A stretch of 64,000 nucleotides of DNA from contig NZ_WOFH01000004.1 of assembly GCF_009733595.1 (NCBI RefSeq), positions 310,001 through 374,000 on the forward strand, written 5' to 3'. Source of the stretch: Actinomadura litoris (lineage in GTDB: Bacteria; Actinomycetota; Actinomycetes; Streptosporangiales; Streptosporangiaceae). Positions 32,932 to 41,933 of this stretch are shown here, one piece after another (position 1 is the stretch's first letter; each line of letters starts with the position of its first letter). The position numbers and the translations under genes were made by a program. The notes below the pieces were generated by a model that saw only the letters and a program-made list of their open reading frames with translations, did no database searches and had not been told where the DNA came from.

Positions 32932-33849
32932 TCAGTCCACGGTGAGGACGATCTTGCCGCGGATGCCGCCCGCCTTGTAGGAGCGGTGCGCGTCGGCGGC
33001 CCGCTCCAGCGGGAACGTCTCCCGGACGTGCCACTTCAGGTCGCCCCGCGCGTACAGCCCGGCCATCTCGGCCAGCCGCGCGGCGGTGCGGCGCGCGGGG
33101 GACAGCCGGACGCCGAGCGCCGCCGCCCGGTCGTGGTCGTACAGGGTGATGATCCGGGCGCGGTCCTCGACCAGCTCCAGCGTCGCGTCCAGGGCGGCGC
33201 CGCCGACGCCGTCCAGCGCGGCGGTGACCTTCCCGTCCGGCGCCAGGGCGCGGACCCGCTCGACGAACCCCTCGCCGTAGTCGACGGGCGCGGCGCCCAG
33301 CGACCGGACGTAGTCGTGCTGGGCCGCGCGTGCGGCGCCGATGACGGTGGCGCCCCACAGCCGTCCGAGCTGTACCGCGACGGTGCCGACCGCGCCCGCC
33401 GCGCCGTGCACCAGGAGCGTGTCGCCCGAGCCGACCCCCAGCTCCTCCAGCGAGTTGTAGGCGGTCTGCGCCGGGGCGGTGAACCCGCCCGCGACCTCCC
33501 ACGGCATCGCCGGCGGCTTGGGGGTGACCTGCTCGGCGGGGATCACCAGGTGCTCGCGGTAGGCGCCGGCCAGCGTGAAGCCGAGCACCTCGTCGCCGAC
33601 GGCGACCTCCGTCACCCCCGCGCCCACCCGGTCGACGACACCGGCGAACTCGTTGCCGACCGTGCGCGGGTAGGCGGCGTCCGCGCCGGCGGGCACCCAG
33701 CCCTCGACGACCGCGACGTCGAACGGCTGGACCCCGGCCGCCTTCACCCTGACCCGCACCTGGCCGGGCCCCGGGGCCGGCTCGGGCACCTGCGCCACGC
33801 GCAGGACCTCCGGCCCGCCCGGCTCATCGAAGACGATCACTCTGCTCAT
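32932..33849 (-). CDS. NADPH:quinone reductase-like MDR oxidoreductase
   Basis: 305 residues of zinc-independent medium-chain reductase. The GroES-like part (1-115) has GGPEVLRVAQVPEPAPGPGQ, and the Rossmann part has LLVHGAAGAVGTVAVQLGRL. No structural or catalytic Zn Cys cluster is seen, so it is a quinone or enone reductase rather than an alcohol dehydrogenase. ATG 33849 is preceded by CAGGGAGCACGCG. It is separated by 110 bp from the LuxR-family regulator gene, on the same strand but downstream of it. An inverted repeat in this gap suggests that regulator controls it. Confidence 0.85.
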   Translation of the reverse strand: MSRVIVFDEPGGPEVLRVAQVPEPAPGPGQVRVRVKAAGVQPFDVAVVEGWVPAGADAAYPRTVGNEFAGVVDRVGAGVTEVAVGDEVLGFTLAGAYREHLVIPAEQVTPKPPAMPWEVAGGFTAPAQTAYNSLEELGVGSGDTLLVHGAAGAVGTVAVQLGRLWGATVIGAARAAQHDYVRSLGAAPVDYGEGFVERVRALAPDGKVTAALDGVGGAALDATLELVEDRARIITLYDHDRAAALGVRLSPARRTAARLAEMAGLYARGDLKWHVRETFPLERAADAHRSYKAGGIRGKIVLTVD

Positions 33850-33914
33850 CGCGTGCTCCCTGATCGGTCCTGCCAATGGCTCCGACGCTAGGAGGCGGAG
33901 GCGCGGGGCCGAAT

Positions 33915-33940
33915 CCGTGGCGTCACCGTAGTCGCCACGG
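33915..33940. promoter_or_regulatory. Inverted repeat upstream of MDR gene
   Basis: 8-bp arms CCGTGGCG (33915-33922) and CGCCACGG (33933-33940) with a 10-bp spacer, about 65 bp from the MDR start and 20 bp past the LuxR regulator stop. It could be an operator for the adjacent regulator or the latter's terminator. Position before the MDR promoter favours the first. Confidence 0.5.
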
Positions 33941-33959
33941 AACGGCCGCCCCGGCGGGG

Positions 33960-36692
33960 TCAGGCGAAGCGGGCCAGTTCGGTGCGCGAGGTGACGCCGA
34001 GCTTGGGATAGGCCTTGTAGAGGTGGTACTCCACGGTGCGGTGGCTGAGGAACAGCTGCGCGGCGATGTCGCGGTTGCCCGCCCCGGACGCGGCGAGCCG
34101 GACGATCTGGAGCTCCTGCGGGGTGAGCCGGGCCAGCGGGTCCCCGCCCGCCTCCCGCCCGCCGGGCGCGGTCTCGCCGGTGGCGCGCAGTTCGGCGCGG
34201 GCCCGGTCGGCCCAGGGCGCGGCGCCGAGCCGCTCGAAGGCGGCGAGCGCGGCGCGGAGCGGGACGCGCGCGTCCGAGCGGCGCCGTTCGCGGCGCAGCC
34301 ACTCGCCGTGGAGCAGGCCGGTGCGGGCGCGCTCGAAGGGCCGCCCGCCTTCCTCGTGCAGGCGGGTCGCGGCCTCGAACGCCGCGTCGGAGGGGTCGAG
34401 GAGGGCCCGGCAGCGCAGCGCCACCGCCGACGCCCAGGGCTGCCCGGCGGCGTCCGCCCACGCGGTGAAGCGCGCGCGGGCGTCCTCGGCGCGGGCGCGG
34501 TCACCGGCCCGCGCGGCGGCCTCGGCGAGGTCGGCCGCCGCGAACACGACGGCGGCGGTGCGGCGGGCGGGCCCGGTCGCGGCGCCGGTCAGGACGCGGA
34601 GCGCCTCCTCGTTCCGGCCGAGGCCGAGGTGCAGGAGCCCGAGGGCGCAGGCGCCGGCCGCGTCCGCCTCGGCGACCGACCCGGCGGCCTCGGCGGCCAG
34701 GTCGCGGCACCGCGTCAGGTCGCCCTCGATCGCGGCGATCCGGGCGGCGAGGGCGGCGAGCCGTCCCTCGCGGTGCCGCTGGCCGGTCTCGCGGGCGAAC
34801 CGGAGCGCCTCGTCGAGGGTCGCGGCGGCGTCGCGGTGCAGGCCCGCGTCGGCCTGGGTCTGCGCGAGGGCCTGGAGCGTCACGGGCAGCGCGCCGGCGA
34901 GGCCGTGCCGCCTGACGTGCGCGGCCTCGGCGGCGGCCAGCTCGGCCGCGGCGGGGTCGTCGCCGGTCAGCCGCGCCGCCGACAGCACGAGCAGCCGGGC
35001 GATGAGGCTGCCGGGCGGGTCGGCGCGGGCGTCCGCGACGACCCGCCGCAGCAGCGGGACGCCGGACGCGGCGTCGTCGCCGGCCAGGCGGCCGAGCCCG
35101 ACGAGCGCGGCGGCGACCGAGGCGGTCCGCCCGCTCGCGAGCGTGACGCACGTCCCGACCACGGCGGCGCCGAGTTTCGCGGCCAGCGCGGCGGCGCGGC
35201 GGACCTCGCCGTCCTCGCCCGTCGACCACGCGTTGCCCGCCGCCATCACCAGCAGCGTCAGCGCCAGGTCGGGGTCGTCGGCGGCGACCGGGACGGCGCT
35301 GTCGGCCAGGTACCGCGCGGCCCCGGCGGGCGTGCCGCGTTCGAAGTCGGCGGTGGCGCGGACCATCGCGAGTTCGGCGAGCCGCCGCGCGCCGGGCGCG
35401 GGGCCGCCGGCGCGCAGGGCCTGGTCGGCGAGGGCGGCGGCGCGGTCGGTGCCGCCCTCGGTGATCGCCGACTGCGCGGCGCGGGCCAGGCGCCGCGTCC
35501 GGTCGCCCGCGGCCGGGCTGAGCCGGGCGGCGTGCTCGTAGAGCGACGCGGCGGCGGCGGGCGCGCCGCGTCCCCGGGCGCCGTCGGCGGACCGTTCCAG
35601 CTCGGCGGCGACGCTCTCGTCGGGCTCGGGCGCGGCGGCGGCGCGGTGCAGGGCGCGGCGGGCGCCCTCGGACGCCTCGGCGAGCGCGCCGTGCACGGCC
35701 AGCCGGGTGGTCAGCCGCATGCGCTGGTAGGCGGCGGCGCGGACCAGCGGGTGCCGGAACGCGACGCGGCCGGTGGTGAGGCGCAGCAGCCCGGCGCGTT
35801 CGGCGGCGTCCAGGTCGCCGGGGCCAGCGCCGAGCGTCCGCGCGGCGCGCAGGACCGTGGCCAGCTCGCCGGTGCCCTCGGCGGCGGCGATCGACAGCAC
35901 GAGCCGCGCCCGTTCGGGCAGCTCCTCGATGCGGGCGGCGAAGGCGTCGCGGACGCGGCCGGTGAGCGGCAGCGCGGGCGGGGGAGCGGCGTGTCCGGCG
36001 CGCTCGCCCGCGCTGAGCCCGGCGGGCAGCTCCAGCAGCGCGAGCGGGTTGCCCGCCGCCTCCCGCACGACCCGGTCGCGGACGTCCCCGGCGAGGTCGG
36101 GGGCGTGGTCGGCGAGGAGCGCGGCGGCGTCGGCGCGGTCCAGGCCGTCCAGGGCGAGCTCGGGCAGGCCGGGGACCGCGAAGCCGTCGCGGGCGGCGAA
36201 CACCAGCGCCACGGCCTCGGCGCCGAGGCGGCGGGCGGTGAACGCCAGCGCGTCGGCGGAGGCGGGGTCGAGCCAGTGCGCGTCGTCGACCAGGCACAGC
36301 ACGGGACGATCCGCGGCCAGCTCCGACAGCAGGGTCAGCACCGCCAGCCCGGTGAGGAACCGGTCGGCGGGGTCGGATCCGCCCGGGCCGGCCAGGCCCA
36401 GCGCGGCCCGCAGCGCCCGCGCCTGCGCGTCCGGGAGCGCGTCCACGCCCGGCAGGACGGGGTGCAGCAGCATCTGCAACGACGCGAACGGCAGCGCCGC
36501 CTCGGCCTCGACCCCGGTCGCCCGGAGGACGCGCAGACCCTGGGCGTCGCGCGGGTCGGCCGCCGCGTCCAGCAGCGCGGTCTTGCCGATGCCCGCCTCG
36601 CCGCGCAGCACCAGGGCGCCGCCGCGCCCCTCGCGCGCCCCGGCGGCGAGCCGGGCGATCGCGGCCCGCTCCTCCTCGCGCCCCCTCAGCAC
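33960..36692 (-). CDS. LAL-type LuxR-family regulator (AAA ATPase + TPR-like + HTH)
   Basis: 910 residues. An N-terminal STAND/AAA ATPase has GEAGIGKTALL (Walker A about 31-41) and VLCLVDDAHWLDPASADAL (Walker B). A long alanine-rich helical region follows, then the C-terminal LuxR HTH (LTPQELQIVRLAASGAGNRD, then IAAQLFLSHRTVEYHL). LAL regulators activate antibiotic or catabolic operons after ligand and ATP binding. GTG 36692 starts 8 nt after the TetR stop, so it is cotranscribed with tetR. The lower conservation of the helical region is expected. Target genes unknown, the MDR gene being a candidate. Confidence 0.85.
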   Translation of the reverse strand: MLRGREEERAAIARLAAGAREGRGGALVLRGEAGIGKTALLDAAADPRDAQGLRVLRATGVEAEAALPFASLQMLLHPVLPGVDALPDAQARALRAALGLAGPGGSDPADRFLTGLAVLTLLSELAADRPVLCLVDDAHWLDPASADALAFTARRLGAEAVALVFAARDGFAVPGLPELALDGLDRADAAALLADHAPDLAGDVRDRVVREAAGNPLALLELPAGLSAGERAGHAAPPPALPLTGRVRDAFAARIEELPERARLVLSIAAAEGTGELATVLRAARTLGAGPGDLDAAERAGLLRLTTGRVAFRHPLVRAAAYQRMRLTTRLAVHGALAEASEGARRALHRAAAAPEPDESVAAELERSADGARGRGAPAAAASLYEHAARLSPAAGDRTRRLARAAQSAITEGGTDRAAALADQALRAGGPAPGARRLAELAMVRATADFERGTPAGAARYLADSAVPVAADDPDLALTLLVMAAGNAWSTGEDGEVRRAAALAAKLGAAVVGTCVTLASGRTASVAAALVGLGRLAGDDAASGVPLLRRVVADARADPPGSLIARLLVLSAARLTGDDPAAAELAAAEAAHVRRHGLAGALPVTLQALAQTQADAGLHRDAAATLDEALRFARETGQRHREGRLAALAARIAAIEGDLTRCRDLAAEAAGSVAEADAAGACALGLLHLGLGRNEEALRVLTGAATGPARRTAAVVFAAADLAEAAARAGDRARAEDARARFTAWADAAGQPWASAVALRCRALLDPSDAAFEAATRLHEEGGRPFERARTGLLHGEWLRRERRRSDARVPLRAALAAFERLGAAPWADRARAELRATGETAPGGREAGGDPLARLTPQELQIVRLAASGAGNRDIAAQLFLSHRTVEYHLYKAYPKLGVTSRTELARFA

Positions 36693-36700
36693 GGCGCCGG

Positions 36701-37423
36701 TCAGGCCGGGCCGGGCAGGGCCGCGGCGATGCAGTCCAGGACGCGGTCGAGCCTGTACCGGAAGGACTCCTCGGGGGCCATGTGGGGGAGCTTCGCGTCC
36801 ACGACGACGCGGCTGAACATCGGGTACTCGCCGCTCTCGATCAGCGACCGCACGTGCGGGAGGTTTTTGATCATCCACTCGTCGTTCGTCAGGCCGCTGC
36901 GCCTGAAATCCAGCTCGCCCTGCATCTCCTCGCGCACGGCCAGCTCGACCCAGCCGTTCAGCATCGAGACCAGCGTCAGGATCTCATCGACCGGGACGCC
37001 GACGTCGAGAGCGCCGAGGGAGAACTCCACCAGCCGGAGCTGGTGCGGGCCGAGGGTGCCGCGCGGGCTGCGCGCCGCGAGCGCCCAGGGGTGGCGCAGC
37101 AGCATCCGGCGGGTGTTGCGCGCGACGAGGGTCAGGTCGGCGCGCCAGTCGCCGGTGGGGCGGCCGGGGAAGTCCTGCTCGCCGACGACGTGGTCGTACA
37201 TCAGCTCGACGAGGCCCTCGCGGCTCGGCACGTACCGGTACAGCGACATCGCGCCGGTGCCGAGGTCGGCGGCGATGCGCCGCATGGACGCCGCGTCCAG
37301 CCCCTCGGCGTCGGCGATCCGCACGGCGGCCTCGGTGATCTGGGCGCGGCTGTAGGCCGGGCGCCGGCCCCGGCCCTGCCGTTCCGGGACCGTCCAGATG
37401 CTGACGTGCTCGCCGTCCGACAC
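36701..37423 (-). CDS. TetR repressor (TetR_C type) adjacent to DrrAB-like exporter
   Basis: 240 residues. The HTH at about 28-72 has AQITEAAVRIADAEGLDAAS then MRRIAADLGTGAMSLYRYVP, and the C-domain is a long helical TetR_C fold. GTG 37423 follows GGAGGCGCC. It is divergent from the ABC exporter, and the gap holds two GCGTAC(A/G)TCGTA repeats. The gene is followed within 8 nt by the LAL regulator. The usual task for such a regulator is repression of a drug-exporting ABC operon. Confidence 0.88.
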   Translation of the reverse strand: MSDGEHVSIWTVPERQGRGRRPAYSRAQITEAAVRIADAEGLDAASMRRIAADLGTGAMSLYRYVPSREGLVELMYDHVVGEQDFPGRPTGDWRADLTLVARNTRRMLLRHPWALAARSPRGTLGPHQLRLVEFSLGALDVGVPVDEILTLVSMLNGWVELAVREEMQGELDFRRSGLTNDEWMIKNLPHVRSLIESGEYPMFSRVVVDAKLPHMAPEESFRYRLDRVLDCIAAALPGPA

Positions 37424-37480
37424 GGCGCCTCCTCGCCCTCCGCGGGGCCCGCGCGGCCCGCCTCCAGCAGATTCTAGTTT

Positions 37481-37533
37481 GCGTACATCGTAAGCATCTG
37501 CATACCCTGGCCCCGTCCGATGCGTACGTCGTA
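37481..37533. promoter_or_regulatory. Direct-repeat TetR operators before drrAB-like genes
   Basis: GCGTACATCGTA (37481-37492) and GCGTACGTCGTA (37522-37533) differ in one base and are 41 bp apart. Each holds a TACnnnGTA inverted repeat. They sit between divergent tetR and drrA-like genes, and the second overlaps the translation start region of drrA. Confidence 0.65.
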
Positions 37534-37549
37534 CTCGATGGAGGATCTG

Positions 37550-38584
37550 ATGGCGGACGAACCGATCGTGGTCGCCGAGGCGCTGCGCAAGCGCTTCGGC
37601 GCCACCCAGGCACTGGACGGCCTGGATCTCGCCGTCCCCGCCGGGACCGTGTGCGGGGTGCTCGGACCGAACGGCGCGGGGAAGACGACTGCCGTCAGGA
37701 TCCTCGCGACGCTCGCCGACGCCGACTCGGGCCGCGCGCGCGTCGCCGGGCACGACGTCGCCGCCGAACCCGACCGGGTGCGGGCCCGGATCGGGCTGGC
37801 GGGCCAGTACGCCGCCGTCGACGAGAAGCTCACCGGGCGCGGGAACCTGCGGATGTTCGGGCGCCTCTATCACCTGTCCCGCCGCGACGCCCGCGCCCGC
37901 GCGGACGAGCTGCTGGAGCGGTTCGGGCTCACCGACGCCGCCGACCGGCAGGTCGCGGGGTACTCCGGCGGCATGCGGCGCCGCCTCGACCTGATCGCGA
38001 GCCTCATCCTGCGACCGCAGGTGCTGTTCCTGGACGAGCCGACCACGGGCCTGGATCCGCGCAGCCGGGGCGAGATCTGGGACGCGGTCCGGGGGCTGGT
38101 GGCCGACGGCACCACCGTCCTGCTGACCACCCAGTACCTGGACGAGGCGGACCGGCTCGCCGACGACATCGCGGTCGTCGACCACGGGCGGGTCATCGCC
38201 ACCGGGACCCCCGACGAGCTGAAGTCCTCGATCGGCGACCGGCTCGACGTCGTGCTGGAGGACCCGGAGTCGGCGCCGGGGGCCGCCGCCGTCCTGCACC
38301 GCCTGTCCGGCGCCTACCCCGAACTGGAGGGCGACCGGCTGTCGGCCGCCCTCACGCGCGGGACGGTCCGGCTCGCCGACGCCGTCCGCGAACTGGACCG
38401 CGCGGGCGTCGCCGTCGGGGACGTCGCGCTGCGCCGCCCCACCCTGGACGAGGTGTTCCTGCGCCTCACCGGCCGTCCCGCCGAGGCTGCCGCCGGGGAG
38501 GCCGACCCGGGCGGGGGGTCCGGGCACGAGTCCGGGTCCGAGCGGGAGGCCGCCGGCGCGCGGCGGAAGGAGACCGTCCGATGA
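37550..38584 (+). CDS. drrA: ABC exporter ATP-binding protein, DrrA-like
   Basis: 344 residues. The ABC domain has Walker A GPNGAGKTT (39-47), Q-loop GLAGQYAAVDEKLTGRGNL, signature YSGGMRRRLDL, Walker B VLFLDEPTTGLDP and H-loop TTQYLDEADRLADDI. The C-terminal DUF4162 domain (DRLDVVLEDPESAPGAAAVL) is typical of DrrA. Start ATG 37550 lies 5 nt after GGAGG; earlier in-frame ATGs have no such site. The final codons run into a Gly/Ser-rich tail. It pairs with the permease whose ATG overlaps its stop (ATGA). The family exports daunorubicin-like drugs by ATP hydrolysis. Confidence 0.9.
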   Translation: MADEPIVVAEALRKRFGATQALDGLDLAVPAGTVCGVLGPNGAGKTTAVRILATLADADSGRARVAGHDVAAEPDRVRARIGLAGQYAAVDEKLTGRGNLRMFGRLYHLSRRDARARADELLERFGLTDAADRQVAGYSGGMRRRLDLIASLILRPQVLFLDEPTTGLDPRSRGEIWDAVRGLVADGTTVLLTTQYLDEADRLADDIAVVDHGRVIATGTPDELKSSIGDRLDVVLEDPESAPGAAAVLHRLSGAYPELEGDRLSAALTRGTVRLADAVRELDRAGVAVGDVALRRPTLDEVFLRLTGRPAEAAAGEADPGGGSGHESGSEREAAGARRKETVR

Positions 38585-39417
38585 CCGCTCCCGTTCTTCC
38601 CGCACCCCCGCCCTCGTGGTCGGGACGGCTGCGCTGGACGCTGACGGACGGGCTGACGCTGGTCGGCCGCGAGGTGGGCCGCATCCGCCAGGAGCCGGGC
38701 GAGCTGGTCGCCGCGCTGATCTTCCCCGCGATCATGGTGGTGCTGTTCGGCTACGTGTTCGGCAGCGCGATCTCCGTCCCCGGCGGCGGGAACTACCGCG
38801 AGTACCTGATGCCGGGCCTGTTCGCGATGGTGACCTTCACCTCGACGATGGCCGTCACGATGCGGGTCGCCACCGACGCCTCCCGCGGGGTGATGGACCG
38901 GTTCCGCTCGATGCCGATGGCGCGTTCGGCGGTGCCGTTCGGGCAGACCGGCGCCGATATCCTCAGCGGCGTCCTCGCCATGGTGATCATGGCGGCGGCG
39001 GGGCTGCTGGTCGGCTGGCGCGCCCACCGCGGGATCGTGCCGACGGCGGAGGCGTTCCTGCTGCTGGCGCTGATGCGGTACGCGCTCGGCTGGGCGGGCT
39101 GCTACCTCGGGCTCATGGTCCGCAACGAGCAGACCGCCGACCAGCTGATCCCGCTGGTGTTCCCGGTGACGATGGTGTCCAACTCGTTCGTGCCGACCGG
39201 CGGGATGCCCGCCGCGCTCCAGGCGATCGCCGACTGGAACCCGGTCAGCGCCCTCACCGCCGCGTGCCGGCAGCTGTTCGGCAACCCCGGCGCGCCCGCC
39301 GGCGACCCCGCGTGGCCGGTCGCGCACCCGGTCCTGGCGTCGGTGCTCTGGTCGGTGGCGCTGCTGGCGGTGTTCATGCCGCTGTCGGTCCGCACCTACC
39401 AGCGCCGGGGACGCTGA
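38581..39417 (+). CDS. drrB: ABC exporter permease, DrrB-like
   Basis: 278 residues, ABC2-type membrane protein with six predicted helices. The first is LVAALIFPAIMVVLFGYVFG, followed by FAMVTFTSTMAVTMRVATDA and VMDRFRSMPMARSAVPFGQT (the ABC2 signature). NSFVPTGGMPAALQAIADWN resembles the conserved C-terminal loop of DrrB. Its ATG overlaps the drrA stop. A 15-bp perfect terminator follows. Forms the membrane half of the exporter. Self-resistance to an endogenous metabolite is possible but no cognate cluster is seen. Confidence 0.9.
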   Translation: MTAPVLPAPPPSWSGRLRWTLTDGLTLVGREVGRIRQEPGELVAALIFPAIMVVLFGYVFGSAISVPGGGNYREYLMPGLFAMVTFTSTMAVTMRVATDASRGVMDRFRSMPMARSAVPFGQTGADILSGVLAMVIMAAAGLLVGWRAHRGIVPTAEAFLLLALMRYALGWAGCYLGLMVRNEQTADQLIPLVFPVTMVSNSFVPTGGMPAALQAIADWNPVSALTAACRQLFGNPGAPAGDPAWPVAHPVLASVLWSVALLAVFMPLSVRTYQRRGR

Positions 39418-39429
39418 GCGGCCGGGGAC

Positions 39430-39464
39430 GCGGTCTCCGGCGGCGGGTGGCCGCCGGAGACCGC
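39430..39464. terminator. Bidirectional terminator drrB/rsgA
   Basis: Perfect 15-bp arms GCGGTCTCCGGCGGC (39430-39444) and GCCGCCGGAGACCGC (39450-39464) with a 5-nt loop between convergent genes. Confidence 0.88.
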
Positions 39465-39488
39465 GCCTCACAGGTCACGCGGGCGTGC

Positions 39489-40580
39489 TCACCGGTCCCT
39501 TCCCCTCTCCTTGTACATCCGCCGCTGCGCCTTGGAGATCGTCTTCCACTGGTTGCGCTGCTCGGCGCGCAGGCGGGCGTCGCCGCGCGCGGCCATCCAG
39601 GCGTTCTCGCGCATGAGCTTGCGGTAGCTGTCCAGGCGGCGGGAGGGCAGGACGCCGTCCTCGACGGCGGCCAGGACCGCGCAGCCCGGTTCGCTCTCGT
39701 GGGCGCAGTCGCCGAACCGGCAGCCCTCCGCGAGCTCCTGGATCTCGGCGAAGGTCTGCTGGAGGCCCTCGGCGGCGTCCCACAGCCCGACGCGCCGCAG
39801 GCCGGGGGTGTCGATGAGGACGCCGCCGCCCGGCATCGGCAGCAGGTCGCGGCGGACGGTGGTGTGGCGGCCCTTGCCGTCCCGCTCCCGGACGGCGCCG
39901 GTCTCCAGCGCGCCGGTCTCGGGGTCGGCGCCCAGCAGGGCGTTGCCGAGGGTGGACTTGCCCGCGCCGGACGGGCCGACCAGCACGACCGTGCCGCCCA
40001 GCAGCGCCGCGACCGCGTCCACGCCGGCGCCGGTGGTGGCGCTGCACGCGACGACGTCGACGCCGGGCGCGGCGGCGGCCACCTCGGCCTCCTGCTCGGC
40101 GGTGCCGCCGGGCAGGGCGTCGGCCTTGGTGAGCACGACGACCGGCCGGGCGCCGCTCTCCCAGGCCAGGGCCAGCAGCCGCTCGACGCGGCCGAGGGCG
40201 AGGTGGTCGGTGAGGGACACGGCGATCGCGACGGTGTCGACGTTGGCGGCCAGGACCTGCCCGCGCGCCTCGCGCGACACCGTGGAGCGGACGATCGCCG
40301 TCCGGCGCGGCAGCAGGTGCGCCAGCTCCGGCTGGTCGCCGGGGCGCAGCGCCGCCCAGTCGCCGGTGCACGGCCCGGCCGCGGGGTCGGGCGAGGCGAC
40401 CGGCCGCGTCCCGGCGCGCGCCGGCCCGGACTCGGTGATCACGTCGCAGCTGCCGCGGTCGACGGCGACGACGCGCGCCGGCACGAGCCCGGCGGCGCGG
40501 TAGGAGGTGAATTCGGCTTCCAGAGCCTCGTCCCAGCCGTAGGCGGCGAGAGGGGACGGCTCAGTGGTGTGGAAGGACAA
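39489..40580 (-). CDS. rsgA: Ribosome small-subunit-dependent GTPase A (RsgA)
   Basis: 363 residues. The circularly permuted GTPase order is visible: G4 TKAD (151-154), G1 GPSGAGKST (202-210), G3 DTPG (257-260). An N-terminal OB-like domain binds RNA (about 35-105). The C-terminal zinc motif is Cys287, Cys292, His294 and Cys300. RsgA matures 30S subunits near helix 44. It is convergent with drrB. The start is ATG 40580, and the 5' region shares no operon with the next gene on the plus strand. Confidence 0.92.
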   Translation of the reverse strand: MSFHTTEPSPLAAYGWDEALEAEFTSYRAAGLVPARVVAVDRGSCDVITESGPARAGTRPVASPDPAAGPCTGDWAALRPGDQPELAHLLPRRTAIVRSTVSREARGQVLAANVDTVAIAVSLTDHLALGRVERLLALAWESGARPVVVLTKADALPGGTAEQEAEVAAAAPGVDVVACSATTGAGVDAVAALLGGTVVLVGPSGAGKSTLGNALLGADPETGALETGAVRERDGKGRHTTVRRDLLPMPGGGVLIDTPGLRRVGLWDAAEGLQQTFAEIQELAEGCRFGDCAHESEPGCAVLAAVEDGVLPSRRLDSYRKLMRENAWMAARGDARLRAEQRNQWKTISKAQRRMYKERGRDR

Positions 40581-40855
40581 CGGATCGGAACCCTTGCGTG
40601 AAGGGGACCCCGGCGGGAACGCCGCGACAACGAGGCGGCGAGGGTCAGCCGGTGGCCCGGAAGGTGGGGACGGGCAGAGTGCTGCGGGCAGCAGCGACCG
40701 CGTTGACGGCCATGGACCCCACCTCCGATCTCGTTCCGCCGCCAGGATAACCGGCGGTGCGCCGCCCGGCCACCGGTTATCTCCCCCGGGCGGGGGAGGG
40801 GGTTGGCCCGCGCCGGGGAGGCCCCGCCCCAGGTCCGGCGCCCAGGATCGGGGTC

Positions 40856-41875
40856 ATGGTCATCACCCTCGGCAAACGGATCACCCCGTCCACGCGGGCG
40901 GCGTGGCGCCGCCGCCTGCCCGCCATCGCGCTCGGCTGGGTCGCCGCCTACGGCGCCCTGCGGATCTACTGGGAATCGGGGCACATGCCCGCCCGCAGCC
41001 GGCTTTCGCCGATCGAGACCGACCTGGTCGCCTTCACCGGCTGGGCGAGCGTGGCGCTGTGCGGGGCGGCGGCGCTGGTCCTCGCGGCGTTCCTGGCGCC
41101 TGGGGCCGCGCGGCTGCCGCGCGTACCGCGCCGGGTGCTGCTGGTGGCGGCGTCGGCGGTCGCGGCCGCGCTCGTCGCCTCCGGCGCGCTGCTGCTCCTG
41201 GACGTCATCGGCGGCGTCCTGCCCGGTCTCGGTGTCCGCTTCTACCCGCTGGGCACGCTGAGCCGCGCCGCGTGCGTCGGCGGCGGGCTGCTGGTCGGCG
41301 CGGTCGCCCGCTCCCACGCGCGGCGCACCCGGTCGGGGTGCGCGTCCTGCGGGCGGGCCGACACGGCGCCCGGCCCGCTGGCGCGCACGCCCGCCTGGGC
41401 GTTCTGGGCCGCGTACCTGAGCGTCGCGGGGTGCATGGTGCGGATCGCCGCGCAGGCCGCCGTCGGGTTCGGGGACTCCCCGATGAGCTCGGGGCCGTCG
41501 GCGGTGCTGTTCGAGATCGGGTTCGTGCTCGGCGGGACGCTGCTGCCGGCGGCGCTCGTCCACCGGTTCGGGCGGGTGTGGCCGCGGTGGGTGCCGCGCC
41601 TGGCCGGACGCGGCGTCCCGCGCCGCCTCGTGCTGTGGCCGGGCACCGCGATCTCGGGCGCGATCTCGGTGTACTTCGGGCTGATGCTGGCGCAGATGGT
41701 CTGGGAGCGGCTGCACGGCCGCAACCCGTTCCCGCCGCAGGACGGCATGGCACTGCCCGAGACGTTCTTCTGGGTCGCCGTCCCCGCCTACGCGGTCTGG
41801 GGCGCCGGGATGGCGGTCGCGGCGCTCGCCTACGCGCGCCGGACCCGCGCCGCCTGCCGCTCCTGCGGGCGCTGA
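40856..41875 (+). CDS. Eight-helix membrane protein, function unknown
   Basis: 339 residues with eight strong hydrophobic segments, e.g. PAIALGWVAAYGALRIYW, ASVALCGAAALVLAAFLAPG, RRVLLVAASAVAAALVASGA, VYFGLMLAQMVWERLHGRN. Two Cys-x-x-Cys-like motifs occur on likely cytoplasmic ends: CASCGRAD after helix 4 and CRSCGR at the C-terminus. I do not recognise a family with known activity. ATG 40856 follows AGGATCGGGG. The frame is open about 33 codons further upstream, which lacks a start with a good ribosome site. Confidence 0.72.
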   Translation: MVITLGKRITPSTRAAWRRRLPAIALGWVAAYGALRIYWESGHMPARSRLSPIETDLVAFTGWASVALCGAAALVLAAFLAPGAARLPRVPRRVLLVAASAVAAALVASGALLLLDVIGGVLPGLGVRFYPLGTLSRAACVGGGLLVGAVARSHARRTRSGCASCGRADTAPGPLARTPAWAFWAAYLSVAGCMVRIAAQAAVGFGDSPMSSGPSAVLFEIGFVLGGTLLPAALVHRFGRVWPRWVPRLAGRGVPRRLVLWPGTAISGAISVYFGLMLAQMVWERLHGRNPFPPQDGMALPETFFWVAVPAYAVWGAGMAVAALAYARRTRAACRSCGR

Positions 41876-41933
41876 TCCGCGCGGCGGGCGGTTATGGTGA
41901 TTTAAGGGATCGGACCGTGTGAGGGGCGTGGTC

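Noticed and set aside
33876-37355. A very long open frame opposite the LAL/TetR genes (over 1100 codons)
   Set aside because: It is an antisense mirror of conserved domains on the other strand, typical of high GC content, with Gly/Arg/Pro-rich translation and no domain.
39489-40580. Drug-resistance GTPase
   Set aside because: Circular permutation G4-G1-G3 and the zinc motif identify housekeeping RsgA.
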